A DNA stretch of 64,000 nt. Origin: Anaeramoeba flamelloides. Taxonomy: Eukaryota > Metamonada > Anaeramoebidae. Every line of letters begins with the position of its first letter. Positions within the stretch are counted from its first letter, which is position 1. Made by a program: the position numbers and the translations under genes. This document shows positions 26,883-44,000 of the stretch, piece by piece. The stretch lies in assembly GCA_027625915.1 (NCBI GenBank), contig JANTQA010000036.1, positions 6,035,001-6,099,000 on the forward strand, in the 5' to 3' direction. The notes beneath the pieces are model-generated. The model searched no databases, had not been told where the DNA came from, and saw only the letters and a list, made by a program, of their open reading frames with translations.

Positions 26883-27296
26883 GGACTATCCAAAATAAAG
26901 TCATCACGGGGTCGCACGAATTAAAACATCAGTGGACTAGACTCTTTATTTCTTGAGATCTAGAAGAACTATAAAATTTCGAAATTTAGGAATAGTTATT
27001 TTTAGCCAGATCAAACAGTTAATTGAAAGATGGTAGTAAAAATCACACAACCATGTTTCTTCTAATTGAATTATTGTCCAATTTCCAATAAAAAGCTCTG
27101 AAAATGGATTTAGAGGAAACATGGCTGGGTTGTCGGTTTTTACTACCATCTCCCAATTAAGTATCTAATAATGCCAAATTAACTATTCCAAAAAATTTCG
27201 AAATTTTATAGTTCTTCTCCATTTAAAGTGAGAAAGAGTCAATATCATCGATGTTTAATTCTGAGATCCCGGTGCTGGTTTTATTTTGGATAATCC
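26883..27296. mobile_element. 414-bp palindromic element with almost no spacer
   Basis: Ends GGACTATCCAAAATAAA and the mirror TTTATTTTGGATAATCC. The arms hold further mirrored blocks (AGAACTATAAAATTTCGAAA; GATGGTAGTAAAAA; CCATGTTTC) across the whole length, leaving a spacer of about 60 bp. A foldback MITE; no coding capacity. Confidence 0.8.
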
Positions 27297-27689
27297 AGGA
27301 ACACAGTAGGAATTTAACAATATTATACTAATTTGTGTTTATTTTATATCTCTCCCGATTTGAGAAAGTACGGATTTTGTAACATTCTTTTGAGAAAACG
27401 ATAACTCATTTGAGAAATAAAAAAAATGATTTTAATTTTCATAAATTCCAAATAATTTTTTTTTTTTTAATATCAATTCAAATCCTTTAAACACACATAA
27501 TTCACCTATTACAACTGACCCCCTTTAACTGGAAAATATTCTATTACCAATTTCCAAAAAAAAAAAAAAGACTATCCTTACTTTAACGATACAATATCAA
27601 AATAAATCTATTACTATTTTCCAAATGTTGAATGAGATAAAATTTGAGAAGATTAGAAAAATCAAGAAGAATTATAAATATGATAACAC
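27297..27689. other. AT-rich intergenic DNA, nothing recognised
   Basis: No credible frame or repeat partner was found. Confidence 0.4.
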
Positions 27690-28320
27690 TATACTTAGAA
27701 GTTCTAAGAACTATTGTAAAATATTGTTTATAAAAATTATTCCAAATTCTTTAAATAAACCCCATTCCAAAAATTTTTACATACCCAAAATCAAAAATAG
27801 GCAAAGAATAACTCAATTTATCTTATTTTTCCAAACCTAATAGAAAACCAGATTTAAGTTACAGAATATTAATGTTTTTATAAGTAATTATTTTCATCCA
27901 AAAAAAAAAGAAAAACATTTAAAACCCAAAAATAAAAACACGTGTGTACAAAATAATTAAACGAGCGGAACCAAAAATTTTATTGGTAAACATGTTAAAA
28001 TTTCACCCACAATTGTTGATCGATCAAACGATAAGATAACATTGACTAATTGTATGTGATTTGTCTATCTAACAAATGAAACACTAACCTTCTATCAATT
28101 ATTATAAAAAACATTTCGGATCTAACCAAACAGATTACGTAACTACTGAAAAAAAGGAAATGAAAACAAAAAAAAAAATACAAATAATGAAATAGTTTGT
28201 AAAATCAAAATTATTTCCAAATTGAATGTAAATTGTGATATTGCTATTCTTTCAAGTTTTTAAACCGTTTCCAAATTTTTGGAATTGATTTTATTTTTAA
28301 ATAATCTCAAAAGGAGTTCT

Positions 28321-28361
<41 letters not shown>

Positions 28362-28815
28362 ATGTGTGTGTATTTATATATAAAGAATTGATTTTCTCTT
28401 TTTTTCTTTTGTTATTTTTTTCGATTTTTTCTAAAAAAATTTTTTTTATTTCAAGATCCATAATAACAAGTAAAACAAGTTTCTTCTAATATTATTTATA
28501 GAATGTGAATGATTTAAGAAGAATCATCATGATTTCTTTTGAAATTTTTCTTTGATCTTTAATTGAAGATCAAAATGAACATTTTTACTTTTAAATAAAT
28601 AATTGGGATACTTAATAATTTGTTGTTTTTATTCTTTAAGAAAATTTACCAATTGGATAAATTAGCTCGGCAGGATAAAAATATTTTTGAATGGGTATTA
28701 TTCGATTTATGTCTTATTTATTTTTCAGAGATCTAATATAAAAAAAATATAGATGTTTGAATAAAAAAAATATGATCCCTTTTGACAGTAACAGAGTTTC
28801 CCAGTTTTGAGATAT
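27690..28815 (+). repeat. Interspersed repeat R, copy C
   Basis: Aligns with copy D (reverse, 52565-53720) over CCCCATTCCAAAAATTTTTA, GAGCGGAACCAAAAA, CAATTGTTGATCGATCAAAC and ACCTTCTATCAATTATT, and with copy A at the 3' end (TTTTGAC.GTAACAGAGTTT). A composite TA/TG microsatellite interrupts it at 28317-28370. Confidence 0.75.
28317..28370. repeat. Composite (TA)n(TG)n microsatellite
   Basis: About 20 bp of TA followed by about 30 bp of TG with one TA interruption. Confidence 0.95.
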
Positions 28816-28944
28816 TCGAGATAATTACTTTTTTTTTTCAGATTAATGTTATTATTTTAAAAATTATTTTTTAGATAACAATTTTAAGCAAATAGATTAT
28901 TTAGATATTCTTTCAAAGTAAAATATCGATATATCTATATATAT

Positions 28945-30433
28945 ATATATCCTTAGCACCTCGGATTTGCCTAAATTTTATCATATTTTTTAAATTAGAT
29001 TTAAAATGATATTGATCTATTAAGATATTAATTTTCTTATTTGTCTTTAATCCAGATTTGAATTATAATAAAAAGTCAAAATAGTTCAAAGATAAAGTAG
29101 TTAAATTATTTTTTTTTTTTGAAATTGAAAAAAAAAATAATAATTATTCATTTTTACATTTTTTTAAAGATTTTTTATTTTTATTTTATTTTTTTTAAAT
29201 CAGAAATTTTATTACATTAATAGTAATTCAAAACTCAACAAATTAATTTATTAATAATAACTACCAAACAATTTTGCTAATTTTATGATAAAAAAAATAA
29301 ATAAAAAAATAAATTACTTTGAAATTTAATTTTTTTTTTTTCAAAAATTTCAATAAATATCCAATCAAGAGAAAAATGAAATTTATTTATTTAGACCAAA
29401 ATTAAATTTTTAATTTGATTAATTTTCTAAAACTTTTATTTAAGCAATAGATAATAATTGAAAATCAAAAAAAAAAAAAAAAATGTAAAATAATTTCAAT
29501 TTATTAAATTGGAATAAAACAAATATAAATTACTTTTTAATCGATAAAAAATTTATACCTAAATTTAAAATAAAATAAAAAATAACTCTTAAATATTATT
29601 CCAATATAATAAAATAATCTCCGAAACCAATTTTTTTATTGCATTTTGTTATTGGTAAAAATTTGAATAATTTATTTGCGATATTTGGATTTTTCCTTTA
29701 TAAATTAATCCAGATCTTGTTAAATAAGTTCTGATATGTGTTCTCTAATTCAACAATATTGTTTATTTTATGTCTAGATTTTAAAAAGTCAAAAATTAAA
29801 AAATTGTAAAAAAAAAAAAAAAAAAATCAATTATTAATCTGACTCAAACTATTGGACAAATCATTTAAAATTGAAAAAAAAATCTGGTTGAAAAAATTGT
29901 AAAATTATGCAATGAAAAAAAATTTGATTTTTTTTTTCATAATTTTATTTATTTTTTTTTATTTTAAATTATTTAGAATTTAATATAGATATTGATATTG
30001 AATAGTAGTCAGCTGATAAAACAAATTTTCTATGTGATGTTATAATAACTTTTATAATGAATAAATTATTTAATCAAGCATATAAGGCTTTTTTGGGGTG
30101 CAAAGGGCCCCTAAAAAATTTCCATTAAAGTAAGATGTGTTTTAAATCTTAAAACTAAGAGGTTTTTGATGTCTAGACAAACTTTTCAAAAAAAAAAAAA
30201 AATTTATTTTGACAAAATTTGAAAAAATAATAAAATCACAATAACCAAAAAAAAATTCACAATGTTGAAAATTTTTTTTTCAAGTTATTTTTTATTTTAA
30301 GTAACTATACAATTTTTAATTAGAAAATTTTCTTTCTAAGATATTTTTTTATTAATTCTATACCTTATTATCCTTTGATAACATTTCAAATTAAAAATTT
30401 TGTTTGAAATGTTTTTAAGTTATTTGGGGTGCT

Positions 30434-30444
<11 letters not shown>
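28945..30444 (+). mobile_element. AT-rich 1.5-kb TIR element (CCCTTAGCACCCC family)
   Basis: Left end ATATATCCTTAGCACCTCGG; right end GGGGTGCTAAGGGATATAT. Both ends abut TA microsatellites. The interior contains conserved blocks shared with 54463-55966 and, reversed, 3887-5896, including GGGTGCAAAGGGCCCC near 30095 and TTGATGTCTAGACAAACTTT near 30165. No frame long enough for a transposase, so probably non-autonomous. Confidence 0.75.
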
Positions 30445-30506
<62 letters not shown>

Positions 30507-30507
30507 T
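30440..30507. repeat. Composite (TA)n(TG)n(TA)n microsatellite
   Basis: A TA-TG-TA tract at the right edge of the TIR element. Confidence 0.95.
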
Positions 30508-33183
30508 ATCTATTTAAAAAAATCAAATAATCCTCTAATAGTCAAAATTATTGATTTTGAATTTGTAGTGTATAATCAGAATTAAAATACTGTTTAAATA
30601 TTTTACTAAAAGTTCATAACTTTGAAGAAAAAAATTTTCAAAATTTAATAATATTAAATTTATAAAAAAAATAGAACCGGAAAAATTGGATTTTTCAACT
30701 TAAATTCTAAAAAATCATTCAAAAAGATATATTGATCAAAGATTTCTAATTAACCCATAAACTTGTTTATTGGAAGTGAAGTTATAAAAAAGTGAAAATT
30801 TAACAAATTTTTAAATTATTGTATAATAATTATTATCTTGATCATTTTGACAGATAAATAATCCTTTTTTTATTTAGACTTTTGAACATGAGTCCACTGG
30901 TTTTTTTTTTTTTTTTTTTTTTTTTTGAATACCAGTTCTTTTCAGTCTATTAAATAACTATTCTTATTTTATATTATTTAACCAGATAATCTCGTTGGTT
31001 ACTCAGTGTTTACAAAATAACAAGAAAATCACATTCTTTCACTCTCTATACAAGTTTAAATTATAATTTCTTGTAAAAAAATGGCATTAGTGAAATTTCT
31101 TTATAATTTTCTCGAACACTTTAACAATGGTAAAGTTTGATTTTTTGTCTTAATAGAAGGATTAAGATAATGATTTGGTTTCTTCTCTCTATATCTATTT
31201 GAAATTTATGGGACAAAGCAGTTGTGTCATTATTTATCCTCTAAAGAGATAAAACTCTATTTTTTAAGATATTTCAATTTAAACTGAATTGTCTACTTTC
31301 TTGGCGGATTTTCTCTCAAACAACAAATTAGTTTGCTTCTTTTCGGTACTAAGAAGGTTGAAATTCATGAAAAACTTTACATAATATTTAAACTTTTACT
31401 TGTAAGTGATCCAAATCTGAATATAAGTAATGTAAGGTTATTGAAAATAAGTTGATTTTTCAAATCTAAGATAATACCAATTTAGAGTTTTTATTTTTTG
31501 AAAGTGTATTTTTTCATATTATCAAAACTAACAAAGATGATTTCTTTTTTCGAAAGTGAAAATTAATTTTTTTAAAATAATATGAAATTTTGTTGTATTT
31601 TGAACTTTTCAAAAATGGGAAAAAAAAAGATCAGACTTTCATAAACCTAAACTTGTTTATGAAAATAAAATTCCACCAAAGACTGGTTTTGATTGTAATC
31701 AGATTTTATTTTGGATTTAATCATTAAAATTTTAAATAAGTATGAAATTCTAAATGGCTAAAATTTACACTTCATTATCTATATTGTTCATTTATAGAGA
31801 GGGCTCTCATAAGAACTAGGTTGTAGTTTGTGGTTTTGAACTCAAAATGAAATAGATTATTGAAAATAATTGATAATTTTTTCCCATTTTAAAATTAAAA
31901 AACCAGTATCAAATTTCCAATCCAATTTTTTATTTAGTATCTTTACCCTAAAAGATGTGGAGTCAATACTAAGATTAATCTGTTGCATTAATTCACGTTA
32001 AAAGTTTATGGGGTTTCTCTAAATGCTTAAATGATGATTTTTTCGAAAAAAGAAAAATTTTCCTACCGAACTTTTTCTTTTGTTAATTTCACCAGGAATA
32101 GAATAGACCAACTGCAAAGAGGTTATGAGATTACACTGCGAAGAAATGGTTTGGGTTTAAAAACACATAATCTTTTATTTGCCCTTTGATTTTATTCAAC
32201 CAATTCTCTGAAATTTTTTTAAACAATATTTTCTTTAGAAAGTGAGTGTCTGAAAATAAATCAAAAGGAACAACAACAAAAAATAACAGATCTTCCATTT
32301 TCAAATTCAAATTTCATTTTCCCCCAAGCATTTGAGATTGAAAATTTACCCTCTCTCAATTGAATAAAGTATCTTTTTTATTTAAACCAAATCCAAAAAC
32401 ATACAAAGAATTTGTTTTCATTTGAACCAAATGTTGAATACCATTCCTCACACAAAAATAAAAATCTTTTTATACAAAAAAATTTCCACAATCTTGTGAT
32501 CATTCATTATTCTGATTTTCTTTTTCCTAAAAATGAAACATGGCAAATTCCGTGTTTTTCACTAAAACAATTTTCCAGATTGAGAATAAATAAGTCGAAA
32601 TTCTATCAAAAAAACTAAAGATTTATTCAAAAAATAATTAACCCATAACTAAAACAAATTGTTTTTTTTCTTGTTTTGTAAAGGATTCTTTTGAGGTTAA
32701 TAATACGTAACTTCAAATTTTTAGTGATTAAACCAAAATTACAAAAAATAAATAACGTATTCGAAAAGGAGTTTGTAATTTCCAAAGCCGAAGTTAAACC
32801 TAATTTTTGGACTCAAATCTCTGACATGGTATTAAAAAGATCTCTCTCAAACAAAGAAACTTTTTCCATTTTTGCAAAATTAAAAAACAAAACCAAAACC
32901 AAAAAAACTTCCCTCTAATTTTCAGAGCCATTAATGACATGAACGAAAATAAGATCGCAAGTTATTCAAGACCCTGCGAATAAGGTGTGTTTGTAATGAA
33001 AGCAGAATAAAACATTGATCAAAAATAATTTCTCTTTCAACCAGATTTATAAAATGTCAAAATAAGAACAACAAGAAACACAGTTTGAGGTAAAGTTAAA
33101 CAGAAAAGAAAAATTCCAAATTTGTAAATTTCATTTTTTATTTTTCTTGTTAATAATTTTACGTTTAATTTTTTTTCAAAGAT
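30508..33183. other. Gene-free DNA upstream of the G-alpha gene
   Basis: AT-rich, with a T-run at about 30901-30926. The stretch 32090-32190 is richer in G+C and contains a short coding-like frame (around NRIDQLQRGYEITLRRNGLG) with no start. Frames at 32412-32618 and 32691-32918 lack ATG starts and domains. The G-alpha promoter must lie in the last part, but no specific element can be named. Confidence 0.4.
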
Positions 33184-33791
33184 ATGGGTTGTTTATTAGG
33201 CAAAGAGTCGAATGATTTTGTTGACAAAAATGGGATTATTGATCAAATGATTCAAGAGGATTTTCGGAAAACGGACAACGAATACAAGCTCCTTCTTTTA
33301 GGTAAACATTCAATTGAAAACAGTTTTTTTTATGATTATTTTTTTTTCTTTGAAATCTTTGCGCCTTCTCAAATTTCTTTCTTGTTTTCTTCAAAAAACC
33401 AAAAACTTTACACCAATAAACGTCCCTTGAAAATACAGGCCCTGGTGAAAGTGGCAAGTCAACATTTTTAAAACAAGTCAAGATTATTCACAAACAAGCA
33501 TACGAAACAGAAGAAGAAAGAATCAAGTTTAAAGACGTTATTTATGGGAATATTCTCAATTCAATCCAGTCATTAATTGAAGCCTCTCAACAATTAGGGG
33601 TTGAGGTCGACGAGGAAAATAAAGAGGTGATGGACTATGTAACAAACCTTAATCCAACAACTTCTAAATTCTCAACACAGGATGTTGAAAAAATCAAAAA
33701 CACCTGGGAGGACCAAGGCATCCAAGAAACATTCAAAAGAAGAAGCGAATTCCAGTTGATAGATTGTGCTAAAACGTAAAAGACTTTTTGT

Positions 33792-33827
<36 letters not shown>

Positions 33828-33991
33828 TTTGTACAACACTTTGAAAACTTGAACACTTTGTGAAGTGTTTATTTTTTTCAAGTATTCTCTTTTTATCCGA
33901 ACTAAATTGAATTTTTCATTTAAACAGTTTTTAAACAACCTAATTTTAATTTGGAAATTCGGTTTTTTTGACAAATCTCTTGTTGGAAATG

Positions 33992-34025
<34 letters not shown>

Positions 34026-37000
34026 AGAATTGTGTTTCGGTTTGCTGTTAATTACAAAATAGAAAGATCAAAATTTTCATTCAACTTTTCAAAAAAAACA
34101 CACCTCTCGAGAGAATTAAAAATCAACAAAGTCCCCGATTCTCAAAGACTTATATGGGGAAATGAATAATTTAATCTTGATTTATCAGAATTAAAAATAT
34201 CAAATGTAACAAAGATTTTTAAAATCCAATTTTTGGAAAGGTGAATGAAAATTTTGATCGCTTTTTTTTTTAAACAAACAGTTAACAAATTTTCTTTTAC
34301 TTTCAAAACTTTTAAAAACCAGTTTACAATTCATAAAAAAAAAAAAAACTTGAATTAGAAAATAATAACAATACTTTCTCCTATTTTTAAAAATTTCAAT
34401 CTTTCAGACAACTTCGAAACGTTCCAAACACTTTTCTACAATATTATAAGGGTGAAAACCTTTATCAAAGTGAGATTTTTTTTCGTGTATTTTTAAAAAT
34501 TATCACACAAAAGATTGAACAGCTTATCGAGAAGAGTTTAGTAAAGAGTTGAAGTGTCGAGATTTTTAAACTATTTTTTAAATTCTAACAATATGTGTTA
34601 TTTTTTGCCTTTTTCAATTTTGAATTTAAAACAATTTTTGTTTTTGCTTTTGGATCCTTTTTTGCCAAATTAACGTTTTCTTTCAGTGACTCGTAATTCT
34701 CATTTAATTTATCCCAAAAGTAATATAATTTATTTTCACAAGGATCCAATTAAACTTTCTAAACCAATCTCTTTTATCAACTGTCGAGAAATAAGATTCT
34801 CATTTTTATATGAATTCATTTTTTTTTTTAATTAATCTTCAGTTAAACGATCTGATATTTTTTTGTTTTGATTTTTTGATCAAAACTCAAAAAAGAAAAT
34901 AATACACTATCGTCCTTTGCATGAATATTTAACGAATAACAGAAATCAGAGAAGCTATTATAATCACAGATTATAGAAATTGTAGAAATTGTAGAAATTG
35001 AAGAAATTCTAGAAACTTCTAGTATTTAAATCTTGAATAAGAAAAAATTTTCACTTTATCTTCCGTTTTTTTTTCTTTTTTTTTTCAGTTTTGGGTTATA
35101 AAGCGAACATCCCAACCTAAAAAAAGTATAGATCTTGTTTAACATGGATAGAGAAGCTATGGAATTACAACAAATTAACTAAAATTTAATTGATCTCTCT
35201 GAATAAAGATAACAATTCATGAACAAAGACTAATTGAAGTAGAAATTTTTTCCAATTGACTCATCAAATACAAAAAAAATTATTTCCAAAGGTCAAAATA
35301 TTAATGATTATAGAAGATTGAGAGGAAAGGATTCTGATATGAAAAAATTATAACTATCTATAATAAACGTCGATTTCTCGGAAACATGTATCTTGTGGTT
35401 CAATTAATCAAAAATAAAAAAAATTAAATATCTTTTTTAAAGAATTGACTTGTTAAAAACTAAGTACAAAACCACAAGACCATTTTCATCTGGCAAATAC
35501 CCATACCCCAAAAGTTCACAGTCCAGATGTATCTGTATTCCTCGGATACAATTTTCATTTTTGTTGTTAGAGATTTGTTGGATTTAATTTTGTATTATTA
35601 TTTTGATATCCAATTTTTCCAAAATTAAATCAAAAAACAAAAAAGGCATCTTACATGTTTATTAATTTGTTGAATACTGCTTTAATAATCGGATTTTCAC
35701 ATCTAAATAAGAATTAATTATTTTTTGTTTTTTAATTGAAAAATTTTGAGCAATTTTTTTTTTTTTAATTAATTTTTTGGATAAATTTATTCAAGAAGAA
35801 GAAGAAAGGAACGAAAATAAAAAAGAAAACAATATCATATCATATCTAATTTGTTTAATAAATCCTTTAAGATACCAAATAATTATATATATATATATCA
35901 ACTTAACCCCTTAAAAAAGTAAAATAATGATTTTTATATTATAATCACCTAAAAAAAAAAAAAAATATCTTGAAATATGTAATTAAAACCAATTTACTTT
36001 CTTTGCCTCCACGTGGTAATAAAAATTCTTTTCAAGATCATATAAAATATTTTATTTACTTTTTATTAACTGCCACATTTACTATTTTTATTTAATGTCA
36101 TTATATATATATATTTATAAATATATTTGAATTATTATAATTTTTGATTCAATTACTTAAATGTTAAAGATTTATTGGAAAAAAAAAAAAACAATAATAA
36201 ATACTAACAATAATAATTCATTTCTGGAGATCAAATTTCTAATTAAGGCTTTTAAAAAAATTAAAAAAAAAAATACATTTTAAAAACAATTAACAAATTC
36301 AATTCAAAATCTTTTTTATTCTGAAGATTAAATTCTTAAATTTCAAAAATTGTTATTTCATTTTTTAATCATTTAACTTGAAAAGTCACATTCTAAATTA
36401 TTATTTTTTTTTAAATTTATTGTCCATTTTATTATATTATTTAATAAATTATATTGCACATATTATTATTTAATAAATTATAGATTTCTCGACGATATTG
36501 AAAGGGTGACTGATCCAGAATATATTCCAACAGTTGAGGATATTATTCATTCACGTTCTCGAACCACAGGTATTTTTGATGTGGACTTTAATTATGGGAA
36601 TTTGAAATTTAGATTAAGTGATGTCGGTGGCCAAAGAAATGAAAGAAGGAAGTGGATCCATTGTTTCCAAGACGTAACAGCTGTGTTGTTTGTTACATCT
36701 CTAAGTGAATACGATCAAAAATTGTTTGAAGACAACAATGTCAGTAGAATTCAAGAATCGTTGTTACTCTTTGAGGATATCTGTAGTTCAAGGTGGTTCA
36801 CCGAAACAGATATAATCTTATTTTTAAATAAAGACGATTTATTTCGAGAAAAAATCAAAACAATAGATCCCAAGGTTTGCTTTGAGGAATATAAAGGCGG
36901 GTGCGATTACGATAACGCACTCGAATACATTACAAACCAATATAAAATCCGATTCGAAGATGAATCAAAACAACTATATACCTACACAACATGCGCGACA

Positions 37001-37084
37001 GATACGGATAGCGTAAGGAAAGTTTTTGTCGCGGTGAAAGACATTATTTTAAATTCTCAAGCAAAAGATATGGGTTATGTATAA
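33184..37084 (+). CDS. Heterotrimeric G-protein alpha subunit, three exons
   Basis: Exons 33184-33301, 33439-33775 and 36484-37084 splice (GT-AG) to 351 residues, the usual length. The start MGCLLGKE has Gly2 for myristoylation and Cys3 for palmitoylation, placing it at the inner plasma membrane. The P-loop is GPGESGKS (usually GAGESGKS) and is split by intron 1. Switch I RSRTTGI keeps the catalytic Arg, switch II DVGGQRNERRKW keeps the catalytic Gln, and the base-binding motifs FLNKDDLF and TCATDTDSV are present. The segment after exon 2 reads AKTFLDD where most relatives have AKYFLD. The C-terminus KDMGYV lacks the Cys four from the end that pertussis toxin modifies in Gi types; this end decides receptor pairing. 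Function: GTP/GDP switch downstream of a seven-helix receptor. Subfamily not assignable by eye. Confidence 0.95.
33776..36483 (+). other. 2.7-kb intron of the G-alpha gene
   Basis: Donor AC|GTAAAAG, acceptor TTATAG|A; the flanking codons join to ACA (Thr) and the protein alignment is continuous, so no exon is missing. The first intron is only 137 bp. Contents: a T-run near 33798-33825, a small GAAATT tandem near 34978-35010 and TA tracts near 35884. No repeat family named elsewhere in the window was recognised with confidence. Confidence 0.85.
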
Positions 37085-41082
<3,998 letters not shown>

Positions 41083-44000
41083 CTATTTAAAATGTATTTT
41101 TTGAAAAAGCGATTTCAAAATTCTATATTCGTTTTTCTGAATAGGATTACCCTTTAGTTTCAAATATCTTAATTTTGATAACAAAAAAAAGGCATTTGGG
41201 ACTATTCCAACAAGATTTTTTTTAGTTTCTACTAATTCACCATTGGAAAAGGGAACAATTTGGATTTTATTTTCACCCAAATCAAGCCATTCCAATTGAG
41301 TTTTAAAATTGAGAAAAAAGATAAACGGGATTTCTGATATATAATTACCACTTAAGCTTAATACTTTCATGTTTTTTAATTCTAATAATTCTAATGGGAA
41401 AGTAAAAATATAATTATTTGAAAGATTTAAGCGTGTTAAATTTGTTGATATTTTTTGAAAAAGGCAAATTGAATTTTTGAAAACATTGTAATCACCCTTT
41501 TTAATCTCTTCAATTTTTTTATTTATCTGATCTAAATTAATTTCATTTTTTTTTTTATCCTTAAAAATTTTTTCCATCTCATTGCCACTAAAATTATCGT
41601 TTTCAGTAAAATCGTCATTCTCATTCTCGTTCTCGTTCTCGTTCTCATTCTCATTCTCAATCCCATCTTCATTTTCATTTTCATTTTCATTTTCAGACAC
41701 ATGCTCATTATTTTGAATTAATATTTTTTTTAAGATATATTCAAAATCATTTTCTTCATAATTCTTACAATCTTCATCTTTGTTCTCATCCCCGTCCTCA
41801 TCCTCATCCTCGTCTTCATCATAACTATTTAATTTCATTGTATTAAAAAAGAACAAATTTTCATTTGATTTATTAATTTTTTTTTGTGTTTGCAATTTGT
41901 TTGGATCTGAATTTATTTTTGAAAATTCTTTTAAATGATTTTCTTTACGATTAAAAACAATTTCGCTATCGTTGGTATGAATGATAGCACTATCTGTTTG
42001 ATGATCATATTTGAAATAAATCATGATTTTATTAAAACTTAAGTCAAGAGTATTAATTTTTGGCAACAAATTAATAAATTTCGGAATTTTTAAAAATCTA
42101 TTTTGACTTAAATTTAAATTAGTACAGGAAAATTGTTTATGTTTATGTCCATTTACATTGTAATGTCTTTTATCCCCCCCTTTATTATTTTTATTCTCAT
42201 TCTTATTTTTTTCATTTCTATTTCTATTTCTATTTCTATTTCTATTTCTATTTCTATTTTTATTCTTATTACCCCCTTTCCCATTATTCTTCTTCCCATT
42301 ATTACCATTCCCATTCCCGGTCCGGTTCTCAATTTTATCATCAACATCATTATCAGCAATTTTGTATATATTTTTCAAATAATTACCAGAAAAATCCAAA
42401 GTTAATAATTTTCTAATTTTTGTATGTGTAAAAAGCCAATTGGGTAATTGATTAAATTTATTATTAGATAAATTTAAATCAATAAAATTGGAATAAAGGT
42501 TTGGATCTTTAATTTTAATATTCGTTAAATTATTATTCTCAAGCTTGATTGAACGTAATCTTTTACATTTTTTAGCAAATTTCTGCAAAGGAAAATCAAT
42601 CAATTGATTATTGGCGAGGCCCAAATAAATTAGATTTTTAAATGTCAAAAGATTTTTAGGAATTGTTTTTAAGAAATTAGATTTCAGTTCCAAATAATAT
42701 AAATTGGGACACAAAGGAAATTGGTTATTTATTATTTTAAAATTCCTTATTTGGTTCCCCTCAAGATTAATTTTTTGCAATTTTAAAACGTTTAAATCAC
42801 TTTCAAAAATTAATTCACTGATTTGGTTCCGGACAATTGAAAGATTTTTTAAGAAAGGCAAATTAAAAATTTGGTGGGGAACTTCTTTTAACAAGTTGTC
42901 ATCAAGAATTAAAATTTCTAACAAGGGTAAAAACTTAAAATTAATTGATAAATTTGAAATATTATTTCCAGACAAATTCAAAATTTTTAATAATGAATTT
43001 TTTTTAATCAAATTTTCTGGTATTTTTCCAAAATGGTTATGGCAGAGCTCTAGGGTTTGTAATTTGGAAAAGTCAGAATTAACCAAAAACTTTTGGTAAT
43101 CTGAAAATGCCACTTTATTAAATCCACACCAACTAAAAAATTGCAAGTTTTGAAAGCACTTTAGGATCCAAATCAAGTACGAAATGCTTGCCTTCACAGA
43201 GCGCACATTAATGGAACTCGTCATTTTGGAGTCTTGGTAATAAGAGATCCTATTTAATTGCTTGATCAAAATATTCTTCACTTTGAATAAGGATTCAAAA
43301 AAGTAACTTGGATAAGGGAAGGGTGTGTGCAGGGACTTCCCGCTGTTTAGCAGAGATAGGTTGCCAATCGTGATTCCCAAGATCATGGGTGAAAACTGTT
43401 GCAATGACCTTGGGTAAAAGTGTAGTGCAGATCGATTATTCTCAACAGAAAGGGTTTTCCAGAGCGCCTTTTCATAGACGATCATTTCTCTCCATTTTTG
43501 GCACACTCTTGAAAAATTGAGATAATGCGAATTGGGGACCTTATTAAAGATCTGATAGAGCAACTCATCCGGTAACCTGGACAATGCGCTCGATGTGGAA
43601 ATCTGTTCAACCAGATCGTTCAGATAATCCTGTGCCAAGACAAACAAACTGAAAAGCATATTTGTTCCTTTTAGCCTTTCACACTCTTCTTTTAACAATT
43701 TTAATAACTCTAACTCTTCGTCCTTTCGAAGAACTAAAATACTTGCCTTGTTTGTACTTAATTTGATACTGTTCGGTTGGGTCTTTGGATAGCTTGGTAA
43801 CAAGACTAAGCAGACATGGATTTTAAACGAGAGCCCAGAAACGATACGAGTGATTAACTTTATATTAATTAGTGTATTGTATTTTTTGTTCTTTGTGATT
43901 TCTTTCTTTGGTGGTGTTTTTTTGTTTTGTGTTTTTGCTTTTACTTTTGTTTTTGTTTTTGTTTTTGTTTTTGTTTTTGTTTTTGCTTTTGTTTTTGTTT

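Noticed and set aside
32412-32918. Two frames of 68 and 75 codons upstream of G-alpha
   Set aside because: Neither has an ATG at the start, neither shows a domain, and no splice path to G-alpha was found.
33184-33471. 95-codon frame reading through from G-alpha exon 1
   Set aside because: It runs through the first intron; splicing at 33301/33439 restores the conserved P-loop.
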